Assembly: GCF_021440085.1 (NCBI RefSeq)
Contig: NZ_JAKCPW010000013.1
Span: forward strand, 1-49,481
Source: Dyadobacter sp. CY261
GTDB lineage: Bacteria; Bacteroidota; Bacteroidia; Cytophagales; Spirosomataceae
Length of the DNA stretch: 49,481 nt
Direction of reading: 5' to 3'
Shown: positions 1-8,754 of the stretch, one piece after another
How the letters are laid out: each line of letters starts with the position of its first letter
Position numbering within the stretch: position 1 is the first letter of the stretch
Made by a program: the position numbers and the translations under genes
The notes under the pieces: generated by a model
What the model saw: the letters and a program-made list of their open reading frames with translations, nothing else
Told to the model about the DNA's origin: nothing
The model's database searches: none

Positions 1-2
1 GA

Positions 3-125
3 ATCCGGGGTCGAGGGTCACAGAAACAAGGCGCAGGGTACGACAAGCCGGCCGGTAAGTTTGCGGCCATTGGTGGTAGTTTATTACAAAATATCGTGAT
101 TACCTTTGTAGGCGATTGGCAGTGA
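3..125 (+). CDS. possible 3' end of a gene cut by the window edge
   Basis: The third frame is open from the window edge to a TGA at 123-125 and gives about 40 residues ending in a hydrophobic stretch (IGGSLLQNIVITFVGDWQ). Gly, Ala and Lys are common and the segment reads like protein, but it is too short to assign to a family. Another frame is open to position 99, so the choice is uncertain. It lies 85 bases upstream of the flippase on the same strand and could be the preceding gene of the polysaccharide operon. Confidence 0.35.
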   Translation: MRGRGSQKQGAGYDKPAGKFAAIGGSLLQNIVITFVGDWQ

Positions 126-210
126 AACCGATGGGAACGGAACAGCAATCAGGAGGCAGGGGCACACACGTACAGAAACCTGCGGTTACAGCAGTTAACG
201 TAACATTTTT

Positions 211-1485
211 ATGTTGAAGAGTTATCAGGGGTTAATTTCAAAATTAAAGACTCACAAAACAATTATAAGTAGCTTTGGTTATCTGAGTATACTTCAGGTG
301 TTGAATATGGTAATGCCGCTGGTGTCATATCCATATTTGATCAGGGTCTTGGGTACCGAGTCTTACGGCCTGATTATCTATATTACGACTATCGCCTCCT
401 ATTTCTCAATATTGGTCAATTTTGGGTATCAATTAACGGCGACTAAGAAGGTCGCACAGAACAGGCACAGAATTGCGAAGCTAAATCAGATAGTTTCTGC
501 CGTGATTATCAGCAAGGTTTTTTTGCTTCTGATATCCGCCGTAATATTTGCCGGGATGATTGCTGCATTTGACGTTTTATCGTCCAATAAAATGCTTGCC
601 ATTATGTGTTTTGCCGTTTGTGTAAACGAAGTAATATTTCCTAGCTGGTTTTTCCAGGGGATGGAGAAGATGAAGCATATCACGGTGATAAATGTCGTCA
701 GCCGTATCGCATCTCTAGGGCTAATATTCCTGTTTGTAAAAAGTCCGGGCGATTATTTACTGGTTCCCATTTTCAATTTTTTGGGTGCATTTGGCGGTGC
801 TGCTTACGGCTGGTATAATATGACACAACGTTATTCGATCAGGCTCCTTGTTCAACCTTATCGCCGCATTAGACATTACCTGCTTGAAAGCTGGCCCGTA
901 TTCGCTACCACTATCACTGGAATTGTGAAGGACAGAACAAACGTCATTTTTATAGGTGCGTTTTTAGGAAATAAGGAGGTTCTATACTATTACTTTGCTA
1001 ATCGGATCGTTACCACGCTCCTGGCACTTTTTTATAATGTTTCGGCAGCGATTTTTCCGAATCTATCAAAATCCCGGAACCATCTGCTGCTCAATAAGGC
1101 CGTTAAGATGACTGCGTTGGCTGGTATATTCGTCGCGTTATCCATTGTGGTTTTAAGCAAATTTATAGTAACAGTTTATGGTGGAAAGGAAATGATACCT
1201 TCAATCCCAATTCTCCAGATATTATCCGTTATGCTGATAATCGTGCCTTTGACATCCCTCTTTGGATTGCCGTTAGTAATTAATGGTAAGTACGATCTCC
1301 TTTACAGGGGCTCTCTTTACTCAACGTCCGTTTATCTGATAACAATTTGCGTTCTATATGTAATGGAATGTATCAACATATATTCAGTGACCTTCGGATT
1401 GATCTTCATTTTAATGTTCGAATTGGCAAACAGGTATTATTTATGTAGGAAATCCGGATATGGGCATTGGATATTTTCAAAATAA
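211..1485 (+). CDS. Wzx-type polysaccharide flippase (MATE/MVF superfamily)
   Basis: The protein has 424 residues and is hydrophobic throughout, with about 12 predicted membrane segments, the usual size and layout of Wzx/RfbX flippases. The N-terminus has the typical pattern of a cytosolic stretch followed by a first helix with V-x-P-L-x-S-Y-P-Y-L-I-R-V-L-G (residues about 34-49), as in polysaccharide biosynthesis proteins of this superfamily. The family moves undecaprenyl-diphosphate-linked repeat units across the inner membrane. It opens a plus-strand block of five polysaccharide genes; the next gene starts at or just after its stop. The start is an ATG with no clear ribosome binding site. 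The substrate cannot be read from the sequence. Confidence 0.88.
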   Translation: MLKSYQGLISKLKTHKTIISSFGYLSILQVLNMVMPLVSYPYLIRVLGTESYGLIIYITTIASYFSILVNFGYQLTATKKVAQNRHRIAKLNQIVSAVIISKVFLLLISAVIFAGMIAAFDVLSSNKMLAIMCFAVCVNEVIFPSWFFQGMEKMKHITVINVVSRIASLGLIFLFVKSPGDYLLVPIFNFLGAFGGAAYGWYNMTQRYSIRLLVQPYRRIRHYLLESWPVFATTITGIVKDRTNVIFIGAFLGNKEVLYYYFANRIVTTLLALFYNVSAAIFPNLSKSRNHLLLNKAVKMTALAGIFVALSIVVLSKFIVTVYGGKEMIPSIPILQILSVMLIIVPLTSLFGLPLVINGKYDLLYRGSLYSTSVYLITICVLYVMECINIYSVTFGLIFILMFELANRYYLCRKSGYGHWIFSK

Positions 1486-1490
1486 CCGGA

Positions 1491-2261
1491 ATGGATATGA
1501 ATCAGCCTAAGATATCGATTATTACCGTTTGCTTTAATAGTGAAAGCACCATCTCTGAGACGATTGAAAGTGTTTTAAATCAGGATTTTGGCGACTTTGA
1601 GTACATATTGGTGGACGGCGGATCGAAGGATAATACGTTGAATATCATTGCAGGATATGCCGATAAATTCCATGAAAAAGGCTTAGGATACTCATTTAGA
1701 AGCGAGCCGGATCGAGGTATCTATGATGCAATGAATAAGGGTATTTCCAAGGCCAGAGGGGAACTAATAGGGATCATAAATTCCGACGATTGGTATGAGT
1801 TATCCACGCTAGGGAAGGTTTGGAAGGCATATTCCGGATTGGAAGAGAAATGTAACACGGTCATATATGGGATGATACGTCTGTGGAAGCAGAATATGGA
1901 ATATGCCATCCGGCGGTATCATCATAATTTCGTGACGACCGAGGTGATCCAACATCCTACCTGCTTCGTACCCAAGGTCGTTTATGAGAAATACGGAATG
2001 TTTAATCCGGATTTTCGGGTATGCGGCGACTTTGACCTATTAAACCGCCTTCATGCAAATAACGTCGCTTTTAACAACATTGACGAGGTTTTAACCAATT
2101 TCCGTATCGGCGGTGCAACTTCTTTGCATACACTAACTGCCGCTGCCGAAGGCCTTGAAGTGAAAAGAAGTTTCGGGACAATCGGTGAGGAAGAATACAA
2201 GGCGGCGATTTGGCGTATCAAGTTACGGAAAATGCTAAGAAAGTATTTTAGACGGGGCTAA
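1491..2261 (+). CDS. family 2 glycosyltransferase (WcaE-like)
   Basis: This is a GT-A fold glycosyltransferase. The N-terminus begins with KISIITVCFN, followed by VDGGSKDNT (nucleotide-sugar binding), the motif EPDRGIYDAMNKGI shared with WcaE-type enzymes, and the metal-binding acidic pair in INSDDWY at about residue 100. It probably adds one sugar to the lipid-linked EPS repeat unit on the cytoplasmic side. The frame is also open from a TTG at 1467 that overlaps the flippase gene. The ATG at 1491 is preferred because it follows the flippase stop by five bases and places the first beta strand at the usual distance; ATG 1497 is also possible. It is clearly similar to the GT2 gene at 13792-14592. 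Confidence 0.88.
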   Translation: MDMNQPKISIITVCFNSESTISETIESVLNQDFGDFEYILVDGGSKDNTLNIIAGYADKFHEKGLGYSFRSEPDRGIYDAMNKGISKARGELIGIINSDDWYELSTLGKVWKAYSGLEEKCNTVIYGMIRLWKQNMEYAIRRYHHNFVTTEVIQHPTCFVPKVVYEKYGMFNPDFRVCGDFDLLNRLHANNVAFNNIDEVLTNFRIGGATSLHTLTAAAEGLEVKRSFGTIGEEEYKAAIWRIKLRKMLRKYFRRG

Positions 2262-2304
2262 GTTTTGGCGTTCAACCCAGCGTTTTAATAAGCATCAAAA
2301 TTCA

Positions 2305-3375
2305 ATGGACATAAGTCAAATGTTAAGCTATACATACAAAGCCTCTAAAAGGGAAATAAAGAACTGGCGAAATGCTTTTCGCTCGAAACAAAAATTGTCT
2401 GCAAATGTAAGCCTGGAAAGGATTGGCTTGATGGACCCTTCGATCGGAACCAGTAATATGGGCGACTACATTATTCAGGATGCGGTCAGAAGGAACATTA
2501 GGGAAATTTTTCCTACCTCATTTGTGTCTTCCTATCCGACTCAATTGAGCCGGAAGATGGATGCTATTAAATTGATGCAGGACCAGGATATAATCCTGAT
2601 TGGGGGTACCAATCTTTTGGCTTCCAACATGGATAGCCGTTTTCAATGGAAAGTTACTCCCCGGGACAGTTATTTTTTGGCCAATAAAATGGTTTTATTC
2701 GGCACCGGCTGGTGGCAATATCAGGACGCTCCCAATGACTATACCAGAAATCTTTTTTCCGGCCTTCTAAGTAAGAAATTTATCCATTCGGTACGCGATT
2801 CGTACACAGCCGCTAAACTTAAATCGATCGGCATAGAGAATGTAGTTAATACTACCTGTCCTACGTTGTGGAGCATAAGCAAGCAACATTCCGAGTTGGT
2901 ACCTGTTAGGAAAGCGAAAGATGTGGTTACCACACTTACTTTCTATAATAAGGATCATGAGAAGGACGCAGCATTAATTAAACTTCTGCAGAAGCATTAT
3001 GAGAATGTCTATGTGTGGATCCAGGGATATGAGGATATGCATTATCTGCGGGAGATAGCTCCGGGTATGGAGAGGATTTTACTTGTTAATCCTGATTTGC
3101 ATTTTTACGACGAATTGTTGGAAAGCCATCCGGATCTCGACTATGTGGGCACCCGACTGCATGCGGGAATCAGGGCAATTCAAAAGAAGAAACGTACACA
3201 AATCGTTGCGGTCGACAACAGGGCTTATGAGATTAGTAAGGACACAAATCTGAATGTCATCCGACGAGCGGAGCTGGATAGATGTAGTGATTTTATCGTT
3301 AATGACTATATAACCGATATCAGACTTCCCGAGGAAGAGATTGCACTTTGGAAGAGTCAGTTCGTTGGGCGGTAA
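2305..3375 (+). CDS. polysaccharide pyruvyl transferase family protein
   Basis: The protein has 356 residues and carries the marks of the pyruvyl transferase family (CsaB/WcaK type): GTSNMGDYIIQDAV at residues 48-61, the GGTN turn at 100-103, HSVRDSYTAAKL at 161-172 and TRLHAGIRA near residue 290. Family members transfer a pyruvyl group from phosphoenolpyruvate to a sugar as a ketal, adding a negative charge to the polymer. Some homologues instead act like glycosyltransferases, so the reaction is inferred. It sits between two glycosyltransferase genes, 43 bases after the first and 11 bases before the second, which fits modification of an EPS repeat unit. Confidence 0.82.
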   Translation: MDISQMLSYTYKASKREIKNWRNAFRSKQKLSANVSLERIGLMDPSIGTSNMGDYIIQDAVRRNIREIFPTSFVSSYPTQLSRKMDAIKLMQDQDIILIGGTNLLASNMDSRFQWKVTPRDSYFLANKMVLFGTGWWQYQDAPNDYTRNLFSGLLSKKFIHSVRDSYTAAKLKSIGIENVVNTTCPTLWSISKQHSELVPVRKAKDVVTTLTFYNKDHEKDAALIKLLQKHYENVYVWIQGYEDMHYLREIAPGMERILLVNPDLHFYDELLESHPDLDYVGTRLHAGIRAIQKKKRTQIVAVDNRAYEISKDTNLNVIRRAELDRCSDFIVNDYITDIRLPEEEIALWKSQFVGR

Positions 3376-3386
3376 TTGGAATTCGG

Positions 3387-4625
3387 ATGAAAATACTTTG
3401 GTTTTGTAATACTCCTTCACTTTACAAAAATATTCAGCATGGTTATAACGGAGGCGGATGGATGTCTTCGTTGGAAAGAGCCATGTCGAGTGTTCCGGAT
3501 TTGGAGCTTGGTATTTGCTTCTTACTGGCAGGTAGTGAGGAGTTTAAAGTTAAAGAGGGGAGCACTACCTATTATCCAGTCTCCCTGTACAATAGCAAAT
3601 ACAAGCGAATCAAGCGTGCTTTTTTTTCAGCTACTTCAGATGAAACGGAGACGGGGAGATATTTGGAAGTTATAAATGACTTTGAGCCTGACATAATCCA
3701 TATTTTTGGTAGTGAGCAGGCATTTGGACTTGTCCAGGGTCGTACGCAAATTCCCGTCGTTATTCACATCCAGGGAATCCTAATACCCTATCTGAATGCG
3801 ATGTTTGCTCCTGGCACCAATGCTTTGGACTATTTTCGACATCTTGGATTGAGGTCTGGAATTACCCGATTGAAGGATTTGTCCGTATTTGCACACAACG
3901 CTCGTCGCGAGGAAAAAATCCTGAGATTATGCCGGTATTTTATGGGCAGAACGGAGTGGGACAATACGGTAGCCAGATATTACGCGCCGCACTCTCAATA
4001 TTTTTATTGCAGTGAGATGCTACGTTCGATTTTTTACGAGGCAGCTCCCTGGAGCAAACCCAGTAATAGTATTTTACAACTCGCAACCACGATTTCAGGG
4101 ACGGATTACAAAGGTTTCGATCTAATTTTGAAAACGGCGCGTTTGTTGCAGGGTATCGAGGGACTTCGGTTCGAATGGAAGGTGTTCGGAATCATGGATT
4201 TTCCATTTTGGGAGAGAAAACTGAAGACAAGGCCTGACGAGGTTGGTTTGCAACTGATGGGAGTGGCCTCTCCGGAGGCGCTGGTCGCGCATTTGCAAAA
4301 GTCGGACATGTTCATACATCCTTCTTATATCGATAATAGTCCGAATAGTGTCTGTGAAGCCCAATATCTAGGCGTGCCGGTAATTTCGACAAATGTGGGC
4401 GGGATATCCAGCCTTATAACCGATGGGGAAAGCGGGTTGTTAGTGCCGGCAAACGATCCTTTCGCGCTTGTAGGCAAAATCATGAAAATTGCCGGCGATC
4501 ATGATCTGGCTATTCGAATAGGAGAAAGGGCCAGAACCGTGGCCATCGCACGGCATGATCCTGACCGCATCGTGGCACAGAATCTGGCTGCATACAACTC
4601 GATCTTTGAAGCAAACCGAAAATGA
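3387..4625 (+). CDS. family 4 glycosyltransferase
   Basis: This is a GT-B fold retaining glycosyltransferase of about 412 residues. The C-terminal half has the GT4 signature: SPNSVCEAQYLGVPVISTN followed by a GGI turn and DGESGLLVP, where the Glu binds the sugar nucleotide. The N-terminal acceptor domain starts with MKILWFCNTPSLYKNI. The frame is open from a TTG at 3348 inside the preceding gene, but the ATG at 3387, eleven bases after that gene's stop, begins exactly at the first beta strand and is the better start. The stop overlaps the next gene's start by four bases (ATGA), so the two are translationally coupled. Confidence 0.88.
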   Translation: MKILWFCNTPSLYKNIQHGYNGGGWMSSLERAMSSVPDLELGICFLLAGSEEFKVKEGSTTYYPVSLYNSKYKRIKRAFFSATSDETETGRYLEVINDFEPDIIHIFGSEQAFGLVQGRTQIPVVIHIQGILIPYLNAMFAPGTNALDYFRHLGLRSGITRLKDLSVFAHNARREEKILRLCRYFMGRTEWDNTVARYYAPHSQYFYCSEMLRSIFYEAAPWSKPSNSILQLATTISGTDYKGFDLILKTARLLQGIEGLRFEWKVFGIMDFPFWERKLKTRPDEVGLQLMGVASPEALVAHLQKSDMFIHPSYIDNSPNSVCEAQYLGVPVISTNVGGISSLITDGESGLLVPANDPFALVGKIMKIAGDHDLAIRIGERARTVAIARHDPDRIVAQNLAAYNSIFEANRK

Positions 4626-5239
4626 TATTAAGAGAATTGAATTTTTTCTTAAAGAGGATCAGAGCCCGCAGCGCTTCGTTGCTATCTCCTGTCCTCACCC
4701 GCTGGAGGTTCAGCCTGAATGGGGTTGAGTACAAGAGCTTCACGTGCCGTGGAGTACCGATCGTGGAAGTGGATCGGAGCGGTAAATTGACGATCGGTGA
4801 AAACTTTACTTTTTACAGCGGTACCCGGCACAACATGATCGGCCGACAGCAGCCTTGCTATTTTATTGTGAACAAAAACGCAGTTCTTCGGATAGGCAAC
4901 AATGTAGGCATCAGCTGTGCGGCGATTGTCTGTCATAATAGCGTCACAATTGAAGATAATGTAAAAATTGGAGGAGGCGTGGTGATATATGACACCGACT
5001 TTCATTCGTTGAATGCGTCCGAGCGCAACGGCATTCCGGAGAACTTTGATAATGTTAAAACCAATCCGGTGCATATCAAGTCTGGAGCATTCATCGGCTC
5101 TCACGCAACCATTCTTAAAGGGGTAACAGTCGGAGAAAATTCGATAGTAGCTTCAGGGTCCGTCGTTGTAAAGTCTATTCCGGATTTTGAGATTTGGGGT
5201 GGGAATCCTGCCAGGTTTATTAGAGTAATAGATGCCTGA
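4622..5239 (+). CDS. left-handed beta-helix acyltransferase (CatB/WcaF-like)
   Basis: The protein has 205 residues. Its C-terminal two thirds is made of hexapeptide repeats of the [LIV]-G-x4 type (for example IGNNVGIS, IEDNVKIGGGVVI, IKSGAFIGSHATILKGVTVG) that form a left-handed beta helix. YDTDFH carries the conserved catalytic histidine, and WGGNPARFI is the typical C-terminal loop of maltose/galactoside acetyltransferase relatives. It probably acetylates a hydroxyl or amino group of a sugar in the EPS repeat unit using acetyl-CoA. It overlaps the preceding glycosyltransferase by ATGA and ends the plus-strand block; the next gene is convergent. Confidence 0.88.
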   Translation: MILRELNFFLKRIRARSASLLSPVLTRWRFSLNGVEYKSFTCRGVPIVEVDRSGKLTIGENFTFYSGTRHNMIGRQQPCYFIVNKNAVLRIGNNVGISCAAIVCHNSVTIEDNVKIGGGVVIYDTDFHSLNASERNGIPENFDNVKTNPVHIKSGAFIGSHATILKGVTVGENSIVASGSVVVKSIPDFEIWGGNPARFIRVIDA

Positions 5240-5247
5240 AAAAACAA

Positions 5248-5267
5248 GGGTGACAATTTTGCCACCC
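5248..5267. terminator. weak hairpin between convergent genes
   Basis: A short hairpin with arms GGGTG and CACCC lies just after the acyltransferase stop, between it and the convergent beta-helix gene. It could serve as a terminator, but the stem is short and has an inner mismatch. Confidence 0.3.
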
Positions 5268-5293
5268 CCACTGAAATGCTTGAAATATAGTTG

Positions 5294-7480
5294 TTACGGC
5301 TGTACTGTCCAGGTTCCAATTATTTCCTTGATAAACCAGCTATTATCCAGGGTCTTTTTCAAAACAATTTTGCTGCCTACTACTTTGCTGGTGATGTATT
5401 TTCCGTTTACGGGCGACAAGGGAACGATATTGTCTGTTGCGTTAGGATAAATTGTCACAATTTGAGGCGAGCGTACTTCCACCGTTATTTCAGGAAATCC
5501 CGCGTTTACTTTCCCCAAAGTCAGGTTTCTGGTGCCCGTCGATGTCTGATTAGTGTATAATGGCTTGTAATAGGTATAGTCAGCTATACTATTGCCGGTG
5601 GCAAACTCATGGACCATCGAATTGTAGCGATCCGACAGCAGGATCTCGGCATTGGCTATCATGTTGGTGCCTGGGAAGAAGGAGCCGACCTTTATAGGGT
5701 CTATGATGCTACAGTTAAGGATCTTGTTATTTGGGCTAGCCCAATCCTTGAAACTAAATGCTCTTTGGGTCAGCATCGGCGTTCTTAAATCCATTATTTT
5801 CGGATTAATAATATGGATGTTGCCCAGGTTTGTATCACCGACATCTGCGGCCTCCCGGTGAACGTAAAAGGCGGCGCCGGCCGTAGGAGAAGTACTCGCA
5901 CTCGTGTTACAGTTGATCACTGTCGGGTTCAAAAGGGTAACGGCACATGCGCGATAGCCCCAGTTCCGAGCGACGAAGCCGCAAAGGCGCGAGTTTTTCC
6001 ATGTGGGACTTTCAATCGTGACTGATCCCCCCAAAACGCTTTTACCTGAATTTACCAGCAATCCATATTGGCTGCCGTCGTCGATATGGTTGGTGATGTA
6101 GACTTCAATCATCCGATCAGAACCCGAGAGCATGCCAGGGTTGACGACGATCCCAGGACCAGTATTTCCACCAGTGGTTACATTTTGAACCCGAACACCC
6201 TCAAGTCGGTTTTCGGCCGAGTTTATCTCCATATTTAGGCCGGCCTGGGGGCCTTCTCCTTTGGTATTGGTCAGAACGGCGTTGCTGATTTCAATGTTTT
6301 TGCCTGTGGTTAACGCGAGACCATGCCTTCTGTTATTGTTCGCACTGACATTCGCTATTCTAATATTCTCGCTCACTTTCCTGACGCTTCCTGCTCCAAT
6401 GTAGAAACCGTCACCACCACTATCATTGGCGGCCATTCCTTCGAGCGAAGCATTGAAGACACCTTCAAGGGAGAAAATGTGCCTGTACTGCCCGCTTGTG
6501 TAATTCTCGCGATGATCTTTAAAAGTAACACCATGTGCTCTGATGATAATATTGTTGACATCGTACATGTAAATCAACTTCTCACTGGTACCCAGCGTCC
6601 CCAACCCTTCGACAACCGTCCCCTCTTCGAAATTTAATGTGGTATTGCTTAATAGTCTCAGCGTCTTTATACGATAGGAGCCAGCACCTTTTGGGAAGAA
6701 AACATTCCGGTATTTGGCGCTGTATAAAATCGCCTGCAACACCGCCGTCTGATCAGTAGTGCCGTCGGCAACAGCCCCAAACCAGGTTACGTTAACGGCA
6801 CCTTCATAAACGCGCTCGTAGCGTCGGCCTCCGCCTAAAATAGTCATGGCACCGTCGTCGGGAGAAGTCGATGACGCATTATACCGGAACAGTCCATATT
6901 TGCCATTATCAGTAATGAAGACAGCTCTGGCTGTATCCGCAGCTCCTGCCCGAACCTGGCTGATGCTCAAATAAGGAACATATCCTGGCGTTCCGGTCAG
7001 AGCGATTCTTGCGTTAGCGTCATCCGCAACGGGAAGACCATCTTCAGTCTTAAAGGATAGCGTGGCGACTTGTATAAATGTGCTTTGGTTATCAGCCTTC
7101 TGATGACTTCTGAGAAGTTGGAAGACGCCGTCGTTCGCATCCCTCGTAAACTTTCCCTTAACCGTGTATGAAACATAAGGCTTTGTTGAAGAAAGCTCAG
7201 CACCTGCAAAATCCGAAAAACTTCCGCCGGTTTGCTGAAATCCATCCGGTAATACAAGTTTGAGCCGAAATGAATTGGCACCTTCAAAGACGAAAGCCGT
7301 ATTTGCCGGAATGTACATGTAACTCGCTTTAATACTGATCTCAAACTCCTCATTAACAGCAACATTGGTTGCAGATGTGCTGATAGAGAATTTTATTGGA
7401 TCGATTTTCGGAGAAGCATCGAGTTTGTTCTGTAAAAATGTAAATATTGTAAGTAGTAGAAAAATAAAATAAATTCTCAT
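5294..7480 (-). CDS. secreted pectate-lyase-like beta-helix protein with N-terminal beta-sandwich
   Basis: The protein has 728 residues with an N-terminal signal peptide (MRIYFIFLLLTIFTFL, cleavage near residue 22). Residues about 28-150 look like an Ig- or cohesin-like beta sandwich. From residue 231 the segment VTWFGAVADGTTDQTAVLQ marks the start of a pectate lyase superfamily beta helix, followed by many short IxIxxxxxxN-type turns up to about residue 640. A last beta domain ends in WFIKEIIGTWTVQP; I see no T9SS sorting tail. Such proteins are usually polysaccharide lyases, hydrolases or epimerases. Its place inside the EPS locus suggests it acts on the polymer outside the inner membrane. 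Catalytic residues cannot be assigned by eye. It is transcribed alone, downstream of a strong hairpin. Confidence 0.8.
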   Translation of the reverse strand: MRIYFIFLLLTIFTFLQNKLDASPKIDPIKFSISTSATNVAVNEEFEISIKASYMYIPANTAFVFEGANSFRLKLVLPDGFQQTGGSFSDFAGAELSSTKPYVSYTVKGKFTRDANDGVFQLLRSHQKADNQSTFIQVATLSFKTEDGLPVADDANARIALTGTPGYVPYLSISQVRAGAADTARAVFITDNGKYGLFRYNASSTSPDDGAMTILGGGRRYERVYEGAVNVTWFGAVADGTTDQTAVLQAILYSAKYRNVFFPKGAGSYRIKTLRLLSNTTLNFEEGTVVEGLGTLGTSEKLIYMYDVNNIIIRAHGVTFKDHRENYTSGQYRHIFSLEGVFNASLEGMAANDSGGDGFYIGAGSVRKVSENIRIANVSANNNRRHGLALTTGKNIEISNAVLTNTKGEGPQAGLNMEINSAENRLEGVRVQNVTTGGNTGPGIVVNPGMLSGSDRMIEVYITNHIDDGSQYGLLVNSGKSVLGGSVTIESPTWKNSRLCGFVARNWGYRACAVTLLNPTVINCNTSASTSPTAGAAFYVHREAADVGDTNLGNIHIINPKIMDLRTPMLTQRAFSFKDWASPNNKILNCSIIDPIKVGSFFPGTNMIANAEILLSDRYNSMVHEFATGNSIADYTYYKPLYTNQTSTGTRNLTLGKVNAGFPEITVEVRSPQIVTIYPNATDNIVPLSPVNGKYITSKVVGSKIVLKKTLDNSWFIKEIIGTWTVQP

Positions 7481-7572
7481 AATTGTGTATATTGGCTTCT
7501 GTATTGTAACACGAATTACGACAAAAATTTAAAATAATTCTACATATTTTGTAACAAATTTTTCTTTTAGTG

Positions 7573-7620
7573 CCAAAACGACGAATGGCCGGCATTTTTG
7601 CCGGCCATTCGTCGTTTTGG
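7573..7620. terminator. perfect 22-bp stem with TTTT loop, intrinsic terminator
   Basis: Bases 7573-7594 and 7599-7620 are exact reverse complements separated by TTTT. The stem has a GC-rich core (GGCCGGCA) and an A/T-containing base (CCAAAA/TTTTGG). It lies 27 bases beyond the stop of the minus-strand GT4 gene and before the beta-helix gene, so it most likely ends the GT4 transcript. The T-run on the minus side is part of the stem. Confidence 0.75.
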
Positions 7621-7647
7621 TTTGTGTAATATGCTGATAATGGCTAC

Positions 7648-8736
7648 TTAGGCTTCGAGTTGCTCAATAAGAGAGTCCTTATACTCTTCCCTGGAAAGAA
7701 AATTTTTATGACACTTTGTAGAAATCCTTAGATAGGTATTTGGATTAGCTATTACTTCGCTAATCTTACCAATATCGTTTTTCCATACTGCCTCATCAAA
7801 AATGTTGATAAAGATAGCCGACTCCATGTCGCGCGCATAATGGACGATTTCACCGACGGGCGAGACGACACACACAAGACCGTGCTGCATCGCTTCCGCG
7901 ACGCTCATCGCCATACCTTCGAACGAACTAAGCTGGAGGTAAAAATGGTACCGGTGAAAAAGGTCACTCCTCTGGCTGCTGGGAACTTCTCCCATGAACC
8001 TTATGTGTTCTTGAAGATTGGCTTGGCTAATCCGCTCAATGGCCTCCTGGCCATCGCCATCATTTCGCCCATAAATGTCAAGTGTCGCAGGTATTGACAT
8101 TCCACGTAAAGTTTCTATCACGCTGACCATCAATGGCAAGTTTTTTACCTTGTTGATCCTGCCAAGAAACATAAATCTGACGCTCTCATCCGGCTTGGGA
8201 ATATTACTTGTGATCTTCTCCGGTGCTTTTTGTGTCAGGAACGAAACAATTTTTACAGGTGCTTTCGGCCGTAGTTTTTCCTGAACAAAGTTACTTGTCG
8301 CAATTCCGTCCGTGAGTATTACGTCGGCAGTTTTAGCGGCCATTCGGGTGAAGAATGATGAAAAGAAATGCGGGAAGCGTGTACTATGGTTAAAGGAATA
8401 GAACTTTACTCTGCTGTTGCCCAGTTTGACCAGCGTGCCCACCATTGATGCTCGCCATAATGAGCAAATAAGTAAATCGGGGCGGTGCTCCGAGACCTTT
8501 CGCAATATTTTGGGCAGAATAACAGGATAAAGGAAGAGTGGATAGTCAAATGCGGTAAAAACCTGCTTTTCTTCAGCGCTCAAATGTGCCACCATCGAAT
8601 CATTAACGGTACCCAGCACGATAACCTGAAGATGATATTTTTTGTGTAGAGCGGGCAGTGCCGAGATAAATGCAACCTCGACCCCGCCGACTGCTATATC
8701 ATGCAGAATGTAAGTAACTCTTTTTTTGGATTCCAA
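7648..8736 (-). CDS. family 4 glycosyltransferase (TTG start)
   Basis: The protein has 362 residues with a GT-B fold. The start region VTYILHDIAVGGVE is the glycine-rich acceptor-side loop. RFMFLGRINKVKN opens the C-terminal nucleotide-binding domain, and SSFEGMAMSVAEAMQHGLV with SPVGEI is the GT4 signature. No ATG or GTG exists between the upstream in-frame stop (8755-8757, the stop of the preceding gene) and the conserved N-terminus. The TTG at 8736 is therefore the only conventional start. The gene follows the second beta-helix gene by 18 bases in the same frame and is probably co-transcribed with it. A perfect hairpin follows its stop. The role in EPS assembly is inferred from context. 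Confidence 0.85.
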   Translation of the reverse strand: MESKKRVTYILHDIAVGGVEVAFISALPALHKKYHLQVIVLGTVNDSMVAHLSAEEKQVFTAFDYPLFLYPVILPKILRKVSEHRPDLLICSLWRASMVGTLVKLGNSRVKFYSFNHSTRFPHFFSSFFTRMAAKTADVILTDGIATSNFVQEKLRPKAPVKIVSFLTQKAPEKITSNIPKPDESVRFMFLGRINKVKNLPLMVSVIETLRGMSIPATLDIYGRNDGDGQEAIERISQANLQEHIRFMGEVPSSQRSDLFHRYHFYLQLSSFEGMAMSVAEAMQHGLVCVVSPVGEIVHYARDMESAIFINIFDEAVWKNDIGKISEVIANPNTYLRISTKCHKNFLSREEYKDSLIEQLEA

Positions 8737-8754
8737 CTCAGGGTGTATATAATG

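Noticed and set aside
1..99. Frame 1 open to position 99 at the left edge
   Set aside because: It is shorter and more Arg/Ser-rich than frame 3, which gives the more protein-like partial product.
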